Translations under genes and position numbers: made by a program
In this document: positions 49,301-60,655 of the stretch, one piece after another
Position numbering within the stretch: the first letter of the stretch is position 1
Layout of the letters: each line of letters starts with the position of its first letter
Assembly: GCA_013397075.1 (NCBI GenBank)
Contig: VWZS01002260.1
Span: 648,678 to 712,677, forward strand
DNA: 64,000 nucleotides
Direction of reading: 5' to 3'
Source: Rhabdornis inornatus
Taxonomy: Eukaryota; Chordata; Aves; Passeriformes; Rhabdornithidae
Notes under the pieces: model-generated
The model's database searches: none
What the model saw: the letters and a program-made list of their open reading frames with translations, nothing else
Told to the model about the DNA's origin: nothing

Positions 49301-51790
49301 GCCAGTTGGACAAATGGTCAGCAGCACCAATTTAGTCAAGGACAACAGTTGGAATTATCTACTCATGCAAAGAATGGCATCAGTTATAGAGAACCTAATT
49401 TTCCTTGGTACCTGCAATCACTGCTTTATTGTGCATGCACTATTTGGTTGCATCCACTGGAATTTTCATAAAACTTCCACTGTTTCTGAGGACAAAGCAT
49501 TCTCAAAAAAAAGGACTCTGCTTTCCCTGGTGGTCTATCAGAATGCAATTCTGCTATGAAAGAAGGCACCATGAATGACCTGTGTACCAACCAGCTGTGT
49601 AGATATGGTTTCAGTGTAGGGCAGCATCTTCAGTTGGCATAGTCCCATTTACTGGAAAGGATCTATTCCAAAGTGTATCCTCCAGGATTTCACTTCATAA
49701 AATGATTTGATTTTACAATTTAATTTTCCTTTCCTGAAGGAAGTGTTGAAAATGGACATAAAACATGAACATAAACACTAAAAAAGAAGAAAATAAAGCG
49801 TTATTTTCCCCATGATCAAAGGGTGAATTTCTGGTGTTGCTCTTTTCTTTTTGTCACCTGTGTGCACAGTGGAGTCATCTTTTGTTCTCTCTACTTCCTT
49901 ACAAGAGACTTCACTGAGGGCAGTCAGCCTTGCCCCAGGGCAGAGGCTCTCTCTGAATGGACAGAACACTCCTGAAATCTATGGGCTCCAGGTGCAAGAT
50001 GGAGGAACATTCCTCTGCTTTACATTGTGTGCAGCAACCTGACCAGTGGAGATCACTATACTCTCAGAGGGAGCACATCTGTCACACACCTTCCATCCTC
50101 TCCTTTTACTCAATTTGATTTAGATGTGGCCTGGTTAGACCAAAGCATTTAGACACAAAAGGAATGCGAAAAAGAGGAAACTAAATTTTTCAAGCTACTC
50201 AGTACTATATATTTACCCAAAAAAGATGAAATCTGATATGATTTTTATGTGTTTGTTTTCTCTGAAAATCAAGATGGGGGTCTGCAAGTCCTCATTCAGA
50301 AACTTCCACCACATTGCCAAAAGATCAATACTTGCAGGATGAGGAACCTGTTGAAAGCCTTTCACACAGCTGTCTGTTTGTCTAGGCAGCCTCTCCAGTG
50401 CAGATCAGTAAGAGTTACACTGAAATTAGTAGGAACAATTTTTCCTGTCATGTAACTGATCTTAATATATTTTTGCAAGTAATTTAACATGAAACAAAAT
50501 CATAAAACATCCTTTCATTTTCTATTACATATCCAGTATATTATTTCTGTAGGAAAACTATGTGTTTCTTTGGCTGTAGGAATGGAGATTTTTCTCTAGT
50601 CTTTATGCACTAGTAGAAAAAAAATTCAGTGTGGCCCATAACTGCAAAAGCATCACAATGCAACTTATTATAACCTGTCTCCAGAACTTTGTATTAAGCA
50701 GACTAATGCACAAGCCCCAAAACTCTTTAAGCAGCTATTATGCTATATAGTAGAAGAATGTTGTAAACAAAATGCTTCTACTTGTCAGAATAAACCTCAG
50801 GAAAAAAACTTCAGGACATAAGTTTTCCTGAGCATGGCCACTTTCGCAAACTTCTGTAACAAGATTCAACATTGAATTTTTCACACTGACAAATAGGAAG
50901 GTTTGGTACAGAGTATGGGAGAGCTGGCTGGGAATTGTGATTTCTACTCCACAAATAGCTTGTGTCCCGCAGGTGCTGAGGTAAAATCAAACATTGAAAG
51001 AAAATCTTGAGCCTTGATCTACTTCTCTTTAACATTCAATAAATCTATCCCTCCAAAAAAGTTGAAGAAAATAATGCACAAAATCTTTCTTTTCAGTTGT
51101 TCATGACAGGCCACTGTGTCCAACACTAGCAACAAGGACAACAGGTATCAAAAGCTGCAATTCTTTTTCTTTTTTGATGAAAAGTAGTAACACAGAGGTG
51201 TTTGTGGAGTCAGCTGAAACTCAAATCTCTCAACCCACCACTAAAGCAGACAAAAAAGTCAGGGTATTCTGATGTACCTACTTTCTTAAGACAGGAGGCT
51301 GTCTTTAAATCTTTTTGCTGGAGGAGATGATTAAAGGAAACTTAGTGGTGTTATGTGCAAGAGGTATGCAAAAAGCAATATCTTTCTCTAGACCACCTTC
51401 TGGCTATTGGATAGAATTACAGACACTAAGATCTTCCCACATATGATTACAGCTTAGCTGTTTTTTAAAGACACCCCCCCAACCCCAAGTGGATAAAATT
51501 GCTCTTTTTTTTTCATAGTCATAGCAATTTCATTGGCTCAGTGACCTATATTCTGACAAACAAAGAATTATGCGACACAGATCTTTGCCTGTGCAGACAA
51601 TCATTAAAAATGATGTTAACAGAATATTTGATATCTCTGTGAGAGGTGAAGTAGGTGTGAATGACAGGGAGATAATTTCTAGATGCCCAGGTTGTTTTAC
51701 AGTACAGTTGCCTGCATTCCCTTAACTGTAGAATAAAACATGCAATTCCTACATTAGTCCTTTCACCCACTGATTTTAATTGCTCTGCAG
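49301..51790. other. Single-copy noncoding sequence
   Basis: No gene or repeat is recognised. A C-rich run lies at 51473-51485. Confidence 0.65.
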
Positions 51791-51915
51791 TGCTCTCATT
51801 TTACAGATGGAGAAACTATACTCTGAGAAGTGAAGCCACATGGTCTAGCTGACATTGCAGGGCAGTCAAGCAGCAAGGAATGGTGCTGTCTCTTGGTTAC
51901 CAGCCAACTGCATCA
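51791..51915 (-). repeat. MIR SINE remnant, reverse orientation
   Basis: The + strand opens with 'ctcattttacagatgg', 'agaaact' and 'ctctgagaagtgaag', which is the reverse complement of the MIR 3' half ('ctcattttacagatgaggaaactgaggctcagagaagttaag') with a small number of changes. Farther on, 'ctagctgacattgcagggcag' and 'agcagcaagga' continue in the expected position of the 'cacagctagtaagtggcagagc' segment. It is the clearest of the MIR-like copies in the window. The element is inactive, and its age implies insertion before the origin of birds. Confidence 0.65.
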
Positions 51916-53258
51916 CTTAGAAGAACTTACTGCAACTGTCCCTTTCACTGCAAACCATTTGTGCTGCAGTGACCATTTCTTCTGCATTCAGCAACAAAAT
52001 CTGCATAAAGTGCATTTGAAAAGACGTACATACTTGACATGAGCTTCTGTATAGACCTCCTCCCTATATGGCATGAAGTCCCACACAGCTAATCCTATAT
52101 GACTTGTTTCACTTCCTCTCTTAATGTACCTACAGCAGCAGCAGCAGCATGACATAATGAAATCTATCAAATATTAATTTTAAATGCTCTCCAGTGACCA
52201 AAAATGCACTCTGAGATTTATCAGAGTCCTATGCTGACAGCAGGACAGGGTCTGGGTACAAGGGCTATTGCTAAGTCGATTAAGTAGACCCCAAAATAGA
52301 CACAACTTTCTAATTAAATCAAAGAGCTTGAATCCCATCCAGACCCAGCTATGAAGCCAGAGCTGTGTGGGTGGAACATGTTCAAACTGGCCCATGCTGC
52401 CATGCTGGCCAGAGCACAGCAAGGAACCCAAGGGAGTGACATCATGTAGGACTGCTTGGGGCAGGTGGGCACCATTCAGACATCTCTTAGCTCAGCACAG
52501 AAGGGACAAAAAGTAGAAGTTACTATTGTGACCAGAAGCCACTGGGGTTAAAGAGCACATCAATACCACAAAGCTCTGCGGCAAAAGGTGAAGCAGCCTT
52601 TTTCACTTTGCACAATCAAAGTAAGACACAGTTACTTGTGTACCAGTTAATGATGCTACCATGAGCACAGGTGGTAAGCATCCTGCCTTCCTTGGAAGCA
52701 GCATTTACCAGTAACAATTGTTAATAAGGGATTAAAAATCTTCCAGCTGATGGCTGATCAGTCATGAAGGACACTTGTCTTGTTCACAGTAACAGCTCAC
52801 AGAAAGCACTCCCCTGCTCTTCCCACACCTTGAAATATAATTTAAAATTCTACCAGGGAAGATGATATGCATCATTCCTTGCTTTCTTACTGCTCCCATG
52901 GAAGCAACCAAAATAGACAACATCTGATGATTTTTTCCCACAATGGGAAATATTCTCCCAGAGAGAAACTATTAGATGTGATGCCAAATTGAGAAGGTGC
53001 AGATTTGCCAGATTGCTGACACTATCAAACCATTCCATGACTAGCCATGACTCCGATCACAGCTTAAAACCCCAATGCCATATACAACAAAAAAATGGTG
53101 AAATGTCAGTAAGCTTTCTGCTGCTAGCAGACACAAATCTCGAGATTTCATTAGTTAGAAGACAGCCTGTGTTTGGTTTGAGGAGATTGTGAAGGGAAGG
53201 CAATTATAGAATTGGTATATTTATGTGGTAGGGCAGCAGAATTCCCTAACAGAAGAGG
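51916..53258. other. Single-copy noncoding sequence
   Basis: No gene is recognised. A (CAG)5 run occurs at 52133-52147. Confidence 0.65.
52133..52147 (+). repeat. (CAG)5 trinucleotide run
   Basis: Five perfect CAG units end in CAT. The run is short and lies outside any credible reading frame. Confidence 0.95.
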
Positions 53259-53328
53259 TAGAGTAAATTATACGTGTGTGTGTGTGTACATATATACATA
53301 TAAATATATATCTCTCTATAGAGTAAAT
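53259..53328 (+). repeat. TG/TA microsatellite between 10-bp direct repeats
   Basis: TAGAGTAAAT lies at 53259-53268 and again at 53319-53328. The 50 bp between them are a compound simple repeat: (GT)8-like, then ACATATATAC and AAATATATAT, then CTCTCT. The flanking repeats look like a target-site duplication, but the interior is only simple sequence, so slippage or duplication of an AT-rich segment is more likely than a transposon. Confidence 0.85.
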
Positions 53329-53475
53329 GGTGTTTACCAGCTAAATGTCACATCCTTATAGAAATTTAAAACAAAAGATTTTATTTCTGCCAGTGTCTCT
53401 GCTCTAGACAGCATGCCACCTCTGACTTTGGTAAGGAGATAGCAGCACTCTAGCAACTATCGTCCGTATACATAC

Positions 53476-53501
53476 ATATACATACCTATATGTATGTATA
53501 T
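53476..53501. repeat. Palindromic ATAC/GTAT tract
   Basis: ATATACATAC (53476-53485) and GTATGTATAT (53492-53501) are perfect reverse complements around a 6-nt loop, within a wider tract (53467-53506) of TACA and TGTA words. It is a microsatellite that inverts its strand midway. Confidence 0.9.
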
Positions 53502-53515
53502 ATGTAGGCATGTAT

Positions 53516-56446
53516 CCTCTGCCTTCATGGTTTTGCAGATGTTGTTAATTTCCCTCCCACCCTGATCATTCATCATCCCCTCCTTCTCCTCTCCAAACCC
53601 TGGGAGATGACATCACCATCTCTTCCCCATCCTGAAAAGTCGTGCTTGTACCTTACATTTTGGTGGCTATCATTTTAACAGATTCCAATCTGTAAAAGAG
53701 AATTTTTTTCTGGAATCAGTCCAGATGTATTTGTTTGGTGAAGAAAACTACTAAAGGCTTTTCGAGGTTGAGATTTGTATCTCCATTGGCTCTTTATCTA
53801 CATGCTAATGCTAGTAGAGTAGGACAGTGTGGCAGCATTTCCCTCTGCAGAAGCCCTGGTGACCCCCCACAGCTGATGTTTGACACCGTGTGCTCAGTGG
53901 CTTTTCTCTGAGATGTACTTACAGCCCATCTTACAAGGACTGTCCATCAGTGGCACATGCATTTCCCAGGCTCTTGTCTACAGTCGTTTGCTTAACTATC
54001 AAAACCAAAGCAGAACCACAAACTGCTTGAATTAGTTCCAGAGTTAGGACAATGCTCACATGATCTCAAGCAAGCACCTGCACTGTTAGCAGGGAGACAA
54101 AAGGTAGTCTCAGATGAGCTGAAACAACCTAAGCATTGGCCAAGCCCTGCACATCACACTGAGCCACTTGACTTGCAAACAGGATCTGCATGTAGGCACA
54201 GCAGCACACCACACCTGGGCTCTAGTGTGTAACTGAATGCCTCACAACAAAGCTGCTCCAGTAGAAATTGGGCTGAGACAAGAGTGCAGCTAAAGGACAC
54301 AGAACCTTTGCTTTCGTACCAAAAATGTGAATGCCCACTCAGAGCACTGATGCCAAAGTCAGGAGCTTCCACTATGATTAAGTCATCTGTAATGTTGACT
54401 TTATTAACTGCAAATAAAAACTTACTATAGAGTAGAGCACATCTGACATACTTCTGCAGTTTCTCATTTAAAATCAATGTCAGTGATTGAATAAGAAAGT
54501 CCTATTTCTCATACTTCTATTATGAAAAGAAGTCAAACTAAACCTGAACCGTGAACTGTTTCAAAGTGTTTCCCAAAGCTAGAAGTAAACTTACATCGTT
54601 ATTTTGGAAATTTTGATGATCCCAGATCTCAAACTGAAACTGAAGCAAAACAAAGACCTTTGCAGCTTGAAGCCAGTTCAGCTGAAAAGCAACATCTCCA
54701 TGCGCATTCTGTGCAACAAGAGGACAGCTTGACTCTAAGAGTCCTTTAAAAACCTCCTGCCCCATGTCTGTGCTTTTCTTCCTCCTTCATCACATTAAAC
54801 ATCAGCAGATGGTCACAAACTTTCTTCCCTGGAATCAGCTACCCTCAGGGACCACCTGCTAAGGTGAGATTGAGGTAAACTGCTCCTTGTGTTTGCTGTT
54901 TCTCTTTGGCTGTTGTTCGCTAGCCTTAATTTCCTCCAGCAATTCCACTACTATACCTAGTGGCAAGAAGATACATATGTGTGATGGATTTGAGTTTTTA
55001 CAAGGGAGAGAAAGGAGATTTTACCTGCCAGCAAGCTGACCCTTCCATCACTCCCACTGCTCTGGCTAGTCCTAGGCCCACCTGTATTCCTGGAAACACT
55101 TTTTTTTCTCACCAGTGACATGGTCCCCTGTCCTAAATTTCAGGTTTTAAAATACCCAGTACAGGCCCAAGACTAAAAATGATGCTCATGGAAAGGGGAG
55201 GAGATGAAGTCCCCTTGCCGTAAGGGACTCTGTGAACTGAACAATAAACTTTACTGGCTTGGAATCAGAGCTCAGCTAAAACAGTTTCAGTCATAGCTGG
55301 ATCTGACCCAGAATAGATTCAAACATACTGGTTCAATTCCGTGGTTATAAGTGTCTTCTTGCAATGATAAGCTACTATCAGCAATTAGGAAGTGTTCATG
55401 GTGAGGCAGTGCCAGAATTCATGTAAGGAAGGTCAGCTGTGGGCCCGGGTCTCATAAAAATTCCAAACTGGAATAATAATCTCTACGCTGAGCAAACATT
55501 TCAATATTGACACAGCTAAAGCACAGCTGAGTTGGGGAAAAAAGGCAGGAAGCATTTGTCATTTATAAGAAGACAACGAAGCATACACATTCCTTAACAT
55601 AAAGATGTTATAGATTGCACTGGGCACCATGCAATTGTATAGTCCTTGTATTAATCCCTAGCTATATTCAGAAGAGTGTATCAATAGATTTAAGCATTTA
55701 TGAGCTAAAAACATGACAGGAAGCAGACACACCCTGTGTAAATAATGCATGATTGTGCCAGTGCTCCTCATAAGCAGTCTCTTGATATTCTCAGCTAAGC
55801 TCAGATGAAAGGTACCTAATGAGAGACAGGACAGCTTTAGCCTCTCTGGCATTATCTCCTCTTAGAGAATTTTCTCTAGGGCTTTCCCTATGATAATTTG
55901 AGAACAATTCACCTCACCCTCTAGTTAGATCAGGTTTTCAGATGACCATTAGATGTGTGAAAAGCCCAAGGTGATGAAAATGTGGCTTACACACTGCCCT
56001 TCTTTTGGCTGCTGTGTAGCCCAAGTCCAGCACTCCTCTGCCGATTTTGTGGATGGACTTCCAGGCTAGAGATTCATGTGGGACAAGATTACTCTCAAGA
56101 ACATTGTGAACATGGAAAGACAAAAACATGCAGTTTGTATCATGGTGAGGGCTACACACCAGCTCTGAAAGAAGTACACAGACCTGGCAATGAGTGATAG
56201 GAAATGAAAAGGACTTTTAAGAGGAGAATGAGAAAATAAATAATGTCTATCCTGGAGTCATCCTAAGACCAAAGTGCATCCTCTTTTCAGCACTGGCTAA
56301 GAGCAACATTTTCATTTCAGTTGGTGGCTCCCAGGAGTAGAGTTGGGATGTTCTAGTTTACATTTGTAAACAACAGTTTAATCAGTAGAGGAATTTCTCT
56401 GCTTTTGCAGAATTCTGGAAGAAGTCTTCTGGATTGTGTTTGCTAT
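53516..56446. other. Single-copy noncoding sequence
   Basis: About 2.9 kb without a gene or recognised repeat. The - strand frame at 54154-54477 (107 codons) has no recognisable family. A tRNA B-box-like word at 55331-55341 is not part of a tRNA. Confidence 0.65.
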
Positions 56447-56516
56447 GTTTTGTTCTGTTTTGTTTGTTTTGGGTTTTTTTTTGTTAGTTTGGGATTTTTT
56501 GGTTTGTTTGTTTTTA
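56447..56516 (+). repeat. TTTG-type low-complexity tract
   Basis: T runs are broken at short intervals by single or clustered G residues, with words of TGTTTTGTTT, GGGTTTTTTTTTG and GGTTTGTTTG type. It is a decayed (TTTG)n array or the remains of a poly(A) tail read on the other strand; no attached element is recognised. Confidence 0.95.
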
Positions 56517-57414
56517 AAGTAGTATACCAGTGTGTTACAGTTTTAAACTGACACACTGCTCTTTAAATGAGACAGTGTTACAAGCTACCACGTGTTTCAC
56601 GGTGCAATCCTTGCTTTCCCCACCTAGCTGAATCAGCAGTTCCTTTCTTGTTACTATCTCATTTATCTCTACATCATTCTCCCAACTGCCAGCTAAAATT
56701 TGTTTAATTTGCTTGCAAGGGACAGTGCACAATAAATAAAATAACAAAATAAAAAGTAACGGTTTTGTAAACTGGTAATTGTTTCATTCTCTCCAGAGTG
56801 ATAAAATTTTATAAAAGGAATATGAACATGCTGAAAAATCAGGGTATGGCCATTTGAGCTTCTTTATGGTTCATTTGAGAAAGAAAACACTAATAATAAT
56901 ATGTTTGGGTTGAATGGAGTCTCATTTGATTCATCCTGTTTCTCCAATTTCTCAGGGAGGTAGGATGGAAGAACGTATGCAATTAAACTATTGGCCTAAA
57001 AATGACAAAGCTCTAAATCTTTGGAGGTGCTGGATACTTAAAAACTTGTTATTTCACGTTCACATATCGACTCAGATTAAGGACAAAACATCTTTGTTCA
57101 GATGGAAACACCGAGAGGGCACTGCTTTTTCTGCAAGGCCTTCTTAACTCTCAAACACTCTTCTGACTGGTGGATCTCAGACTTGTTGCTCTTGGGACGT
57201 GAGCTGAAGTGAACTACTTGCAGACAATTTTCAGGGAAGAGATGAAGTGAGACTGATGGTGTGTGCAATATTAATATTATGTTGATATAAGAGTGAGAAT
57301 CATTAAGTCTGTTCAGATGCAATGTGTTGCAAATTGAAAAATATTTTTTTGTTCCTGGGTCTCCAGAAAACACACACCCCAAAAATCAGACTTTGAAGTG
57401 TGTCATTTTATGCT
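56517..57414. other. Single-copy noncoding sequence
   Basis: No gene or repeat is recognised. Confidence 0.65.
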
Positions 57415-57522
57415 GGGTAGGATTTTCCTAAGAACCTAAGGAAGTTGCCATCCTAACTTCCATTTCAATCAATGGGACTGAAGCCCTAAAATTCAGCGAT
57501 TTTGCAAATTCCACTAAGTGTT
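57415..57522. repeat. Possible reptile/bird palindromic repeat remnant
   Basis: The words 'ggattttcctaa', 'cctaagga', then 'cttccatttcaatcaatggga' in decayed form followed by 'ctgaagccctaaa' and 'gattttgcaaa' follow the order of a palindromic nonautonomous repeat I recall from turtle, crocodile and bird DNA. Its centre reads 'cccattga..tcaatggga' and its arms 'gattttcaaaagtgcctaa'. I cannot name the family. Decay is heavy and the two arms no longer pair well. Confidence 0.4.
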
Positions 57523-60500
57523 TGTCTTTTTAACCATTTAATCACTTTAGAGACTATTTTGACCTATGATTTAATATGTTTGTTACAGAAATGGAAATGT
57601 TTAAAATGACAACAGAATAAAAGGTGGCATTTAAAAAGATATTTTTTTCAGGTATGGCTGCTAATGTTCGAGGTGGTGGGAAAGTGAAGTCCAAGTCCAA
57701 GCAATGCTACAGCCACATATGAGCAAGTGTCAGAGACTCCCTCTTTGCAGCAGATGCCATTGTTGTTCTGAATCACTATCCAAGCAAAAATAATTATCAA
57801 TCCATTGCAACCAGTAGTAGTTAAATCAAAATGTTGGAAAAAAAGTCCATGTGTTAGCACTTCACACAAATTTGACCACATTTTCCAATCTAAACAAATA
57901 TAGACCAAGCTCACTTCAGTCAGTCTAACTGATGTGAAAGACTCTTCCTAAACTCCAGAGATAGATGTCATCTTACCCATTGCAGTAAGGACCAGAGTGA
58001 TGCTGATTCTGAACTACTTTATCAGCATTTCATCACAAAAAAGGGAAATTAGAGAAGAACCTCATAACCATAGTTACAGATTTGGCCAGACTAAGGGTAT
58101 ATGTAGATAGGCAGGCAATCTCAACAGGTACCAAAGACAAGGTGAGAGGAGCATCAGCATGTTAAACCTGAGCCAGCTTACATCCACTCAACCCACACAC
58201 AGGCAGTTTCTCAGGATGAAACAGTAACATTCTTATCATTGTTTTTTGACCAAACCACATAGATAATGTCAAGATTTCTTAAAGGACCACTGCTGTGGCA
58301 TCCTACACAATTGCTATAGATGCAGGAGATAATAACAATCTCCAGCTGCCTGTACCATTGCAATTAAAATCCTAATAATCATTGGTTTAAGTTTATAGGA
58401 GCCGCATGACAGCAGAAAAATCAAACTTCTTCAGTATTAAATAATTACATCATGCACATAGAGCCTAAAATAGAACTAACCTTGTTCAATGCATAACATA
58501 TTCCTTATTTTAGTAAGTTATGAGAAAACAAATCAAAATTTTACTTTAACAAGCTGAAAAAAAAGCTGTTCTCAAAGGAGTTTACCATTACAACATGCTA
58601 TACTTAACTTTTTTGCAGTGACTTAATTTAAATAACATGTAAAAGACCTGCCAAGTATTTAACACTGGTTAAAGCTTATGCAGATTTCTATGGAAAAAAG
58701 GAAGTGTCATTGTGACCATTGTTTTCTCTTAACTTTCACATAGCTAAAAAAATTAGCCTAATGAAAAGGTTTGCATTTCCTTAACCTAATCAATTGTTCA
58801 GCTCTTTATTTACTTATATAGTTTATTAATCTAGTTAGAATCTTGATTTCAATGTAGGAAGGTATGTTCAGGGTCTATGTTCAGAGAAACCAATCACTTA
58901 TGCACAAACTGTTGATCCTTTTGGTTCCAGTTATAGCTGTAATTCATTTGTCCCACTGAACTGGGTTTAACAAGCTTGAATAATAAAGATTCAGCTTCAG
59001 CTCCTCAATCATACCAATGTGTTTCTTGATTCAGTATCTTTTAAATTAATTCAGAAACTTCCACAGTTCCAAGAGAAAATTATTATCTTATCAACCTCTT
59101 GATTTTTTGATACAGTGAATAATGGAGCTATTAAAAATGAGTAAGATCAGAAAACTTAATTTAATTGATTAGTCAGTGCTGTGAAATCAACATATTTGTG
59201 TAAAAGCTATGAAAAACTAAAACAAAAGCTATTTTTTCTTGCACTTCCATATTAGATAAATAGTGTAATAAAATATCAGTAAAAAAATAGTCTTCCTTCA
59301 GTTTTCTTTAAGCATCAGACAGAAGTTACTTTGTTCCATAAATTTTTCACCAAACATATGTCCATTTAAAAGAGAAAGGATTATCCAACCAGAGCAGGGA
59401 ACACATAACAAAATGACTGCTAGTATCTAGGAACAGTATAATTTGCTAGAAAAGCAAATATTCCTTACAAAAACATGTAAGATTCAATTCATGAGGAACT
59501 TGCTCTTTTTTTCCAGCAGAACCAGTGGCAGAACTGGAGCAGGGGCACTTCTTAATCTTCAGCATCTGTGCATCCACAGCTGCTTGCATTTCATATAGTG
59601 CAACCAGTACTGTAAGCACTGTGTGCCATGGACTCAGTGGTCATCCTTTAAGACCTCCTTTGCCAAAAATAGTCTGCAGCCTTTGGAATAACCTCTACAA
59701 TGAATGGATGTTCACTATTCAGCGGGAACCAAACACAAGAGCTGTTAACCTGTTGCAACGCTCAGTTATCTTGACTATTAAAAACTTAAACTTTCTCAAT
59801 CTCATACTTTGTTTTGCTTCTTTTTTTGAGCTTCTTTGCAAAATGCCTTTCCCAATGATAGACGCTTACAGACTGTGATCAAATGCTCCTTATCTTCTTT
59901 ACATCCTTGTCAAAAATGGGCTATATAAGGAACTTGTTTTCTCTTCATATTCATCATTTTTTTGAGCCGAGGAATGGACAAGTGGGTCTTCTTTAGCAAA
60001 ACTTACACTGTTTATCAGCAATTTGTCAACAGCAAAACTCTGCCAAGCTCTTAAACTCTTCTCCAATGCTTTGGAAAACTCCTGGTCCATCTGCCCCCTA
60101 TTTTATAACCTATTCTAATATAATGCCTCAAATTGTATTTGGCTGCTCTTTTCCTTTTGTTCTGACCTTCATCAAAGTCCATAGGCTTTGAAAATAAGAG
60201 AAAATACAGAAGTAATCTGTTCAGAATCATGTGTGAATTTGGGAAAGACCATTACAACTCATAACTTTGAGCAATTCAGCAAAATACTGTGTCTGCAAGT
60301 CATCAGATCAATTCCATAATACAAACAGAAATACAAAGAAGACAATAAACTGAAAATATTCACTAAATATACTGATTTATGCCACCCAGAAAGTTGCCAA
60401 ATGTTAGGTTACTGCTGAATATAGTTCAGCTATTTCCCTGAATTCTAGTCAATGTAATTATGGATTTTTATTAGAGGATTCACATATTGCCTTTATAGCT

Positions 60501-60576
60501 TCAGCATCTATTTCAGCTTCAGCTAGAATTCACAAAAGCACTTTCCCATTCCTTAAAATGCACTGCATGAGGCACA
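57523..60576. other. Single-copy AT-rich noncoding sequence
   Basis: About 3 kb with no gene. The + strand frame at 59525-59878 (117 codons) is preceded by 'tttttccagcag', which looks like a splice acceptor, but the peptide is not recognisable and runs into AT-rich sequence without a donor; I do not call it. Confidence 0.6.
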
Positions 60577-60655
60577 TTCTGGGTCAGAGTCAACTCTCAC
60601 ACAAGTAAATCTGGATTAACAAAATCCACAGAGGCTAATGTACTGGTACTAGCAC
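60577..60655. repeat. Possible ancient repeat remnant
   Basis: 'tctgggtcagagtcaactctca', in decayed form, is followed by 'cacaagtaaatctggattaac'-like words. The order resembles a second amniote palindromic repeat that reads roughly 'gggtcagattctgatctca..tacaccagtgtaaatc.ggagtaactcca'. The similarity is by memory and partial. Confidence 0.3.

Noticed and set aside
52133..52147. (CAG)5 considered as a polyglutamine-coding run
   Set aside because: It is short and does not lie in a credible reading frame in the glutamine phase.
55331..55341. GGTTCAATTCC, a tRNA B-box-like word
   Set aside because: No matching A box, acceptor stem or anticodon stem can be folded around it.
59525..59878. 117-codon frame preceded by an acceptor-like 'ttttttccagcag'
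   Set aside because: No donor site ends the frame and the peptide becomes AT-driven (rich in L, N, F, I) in its second half. One acceptor-like word is expected often by chance.
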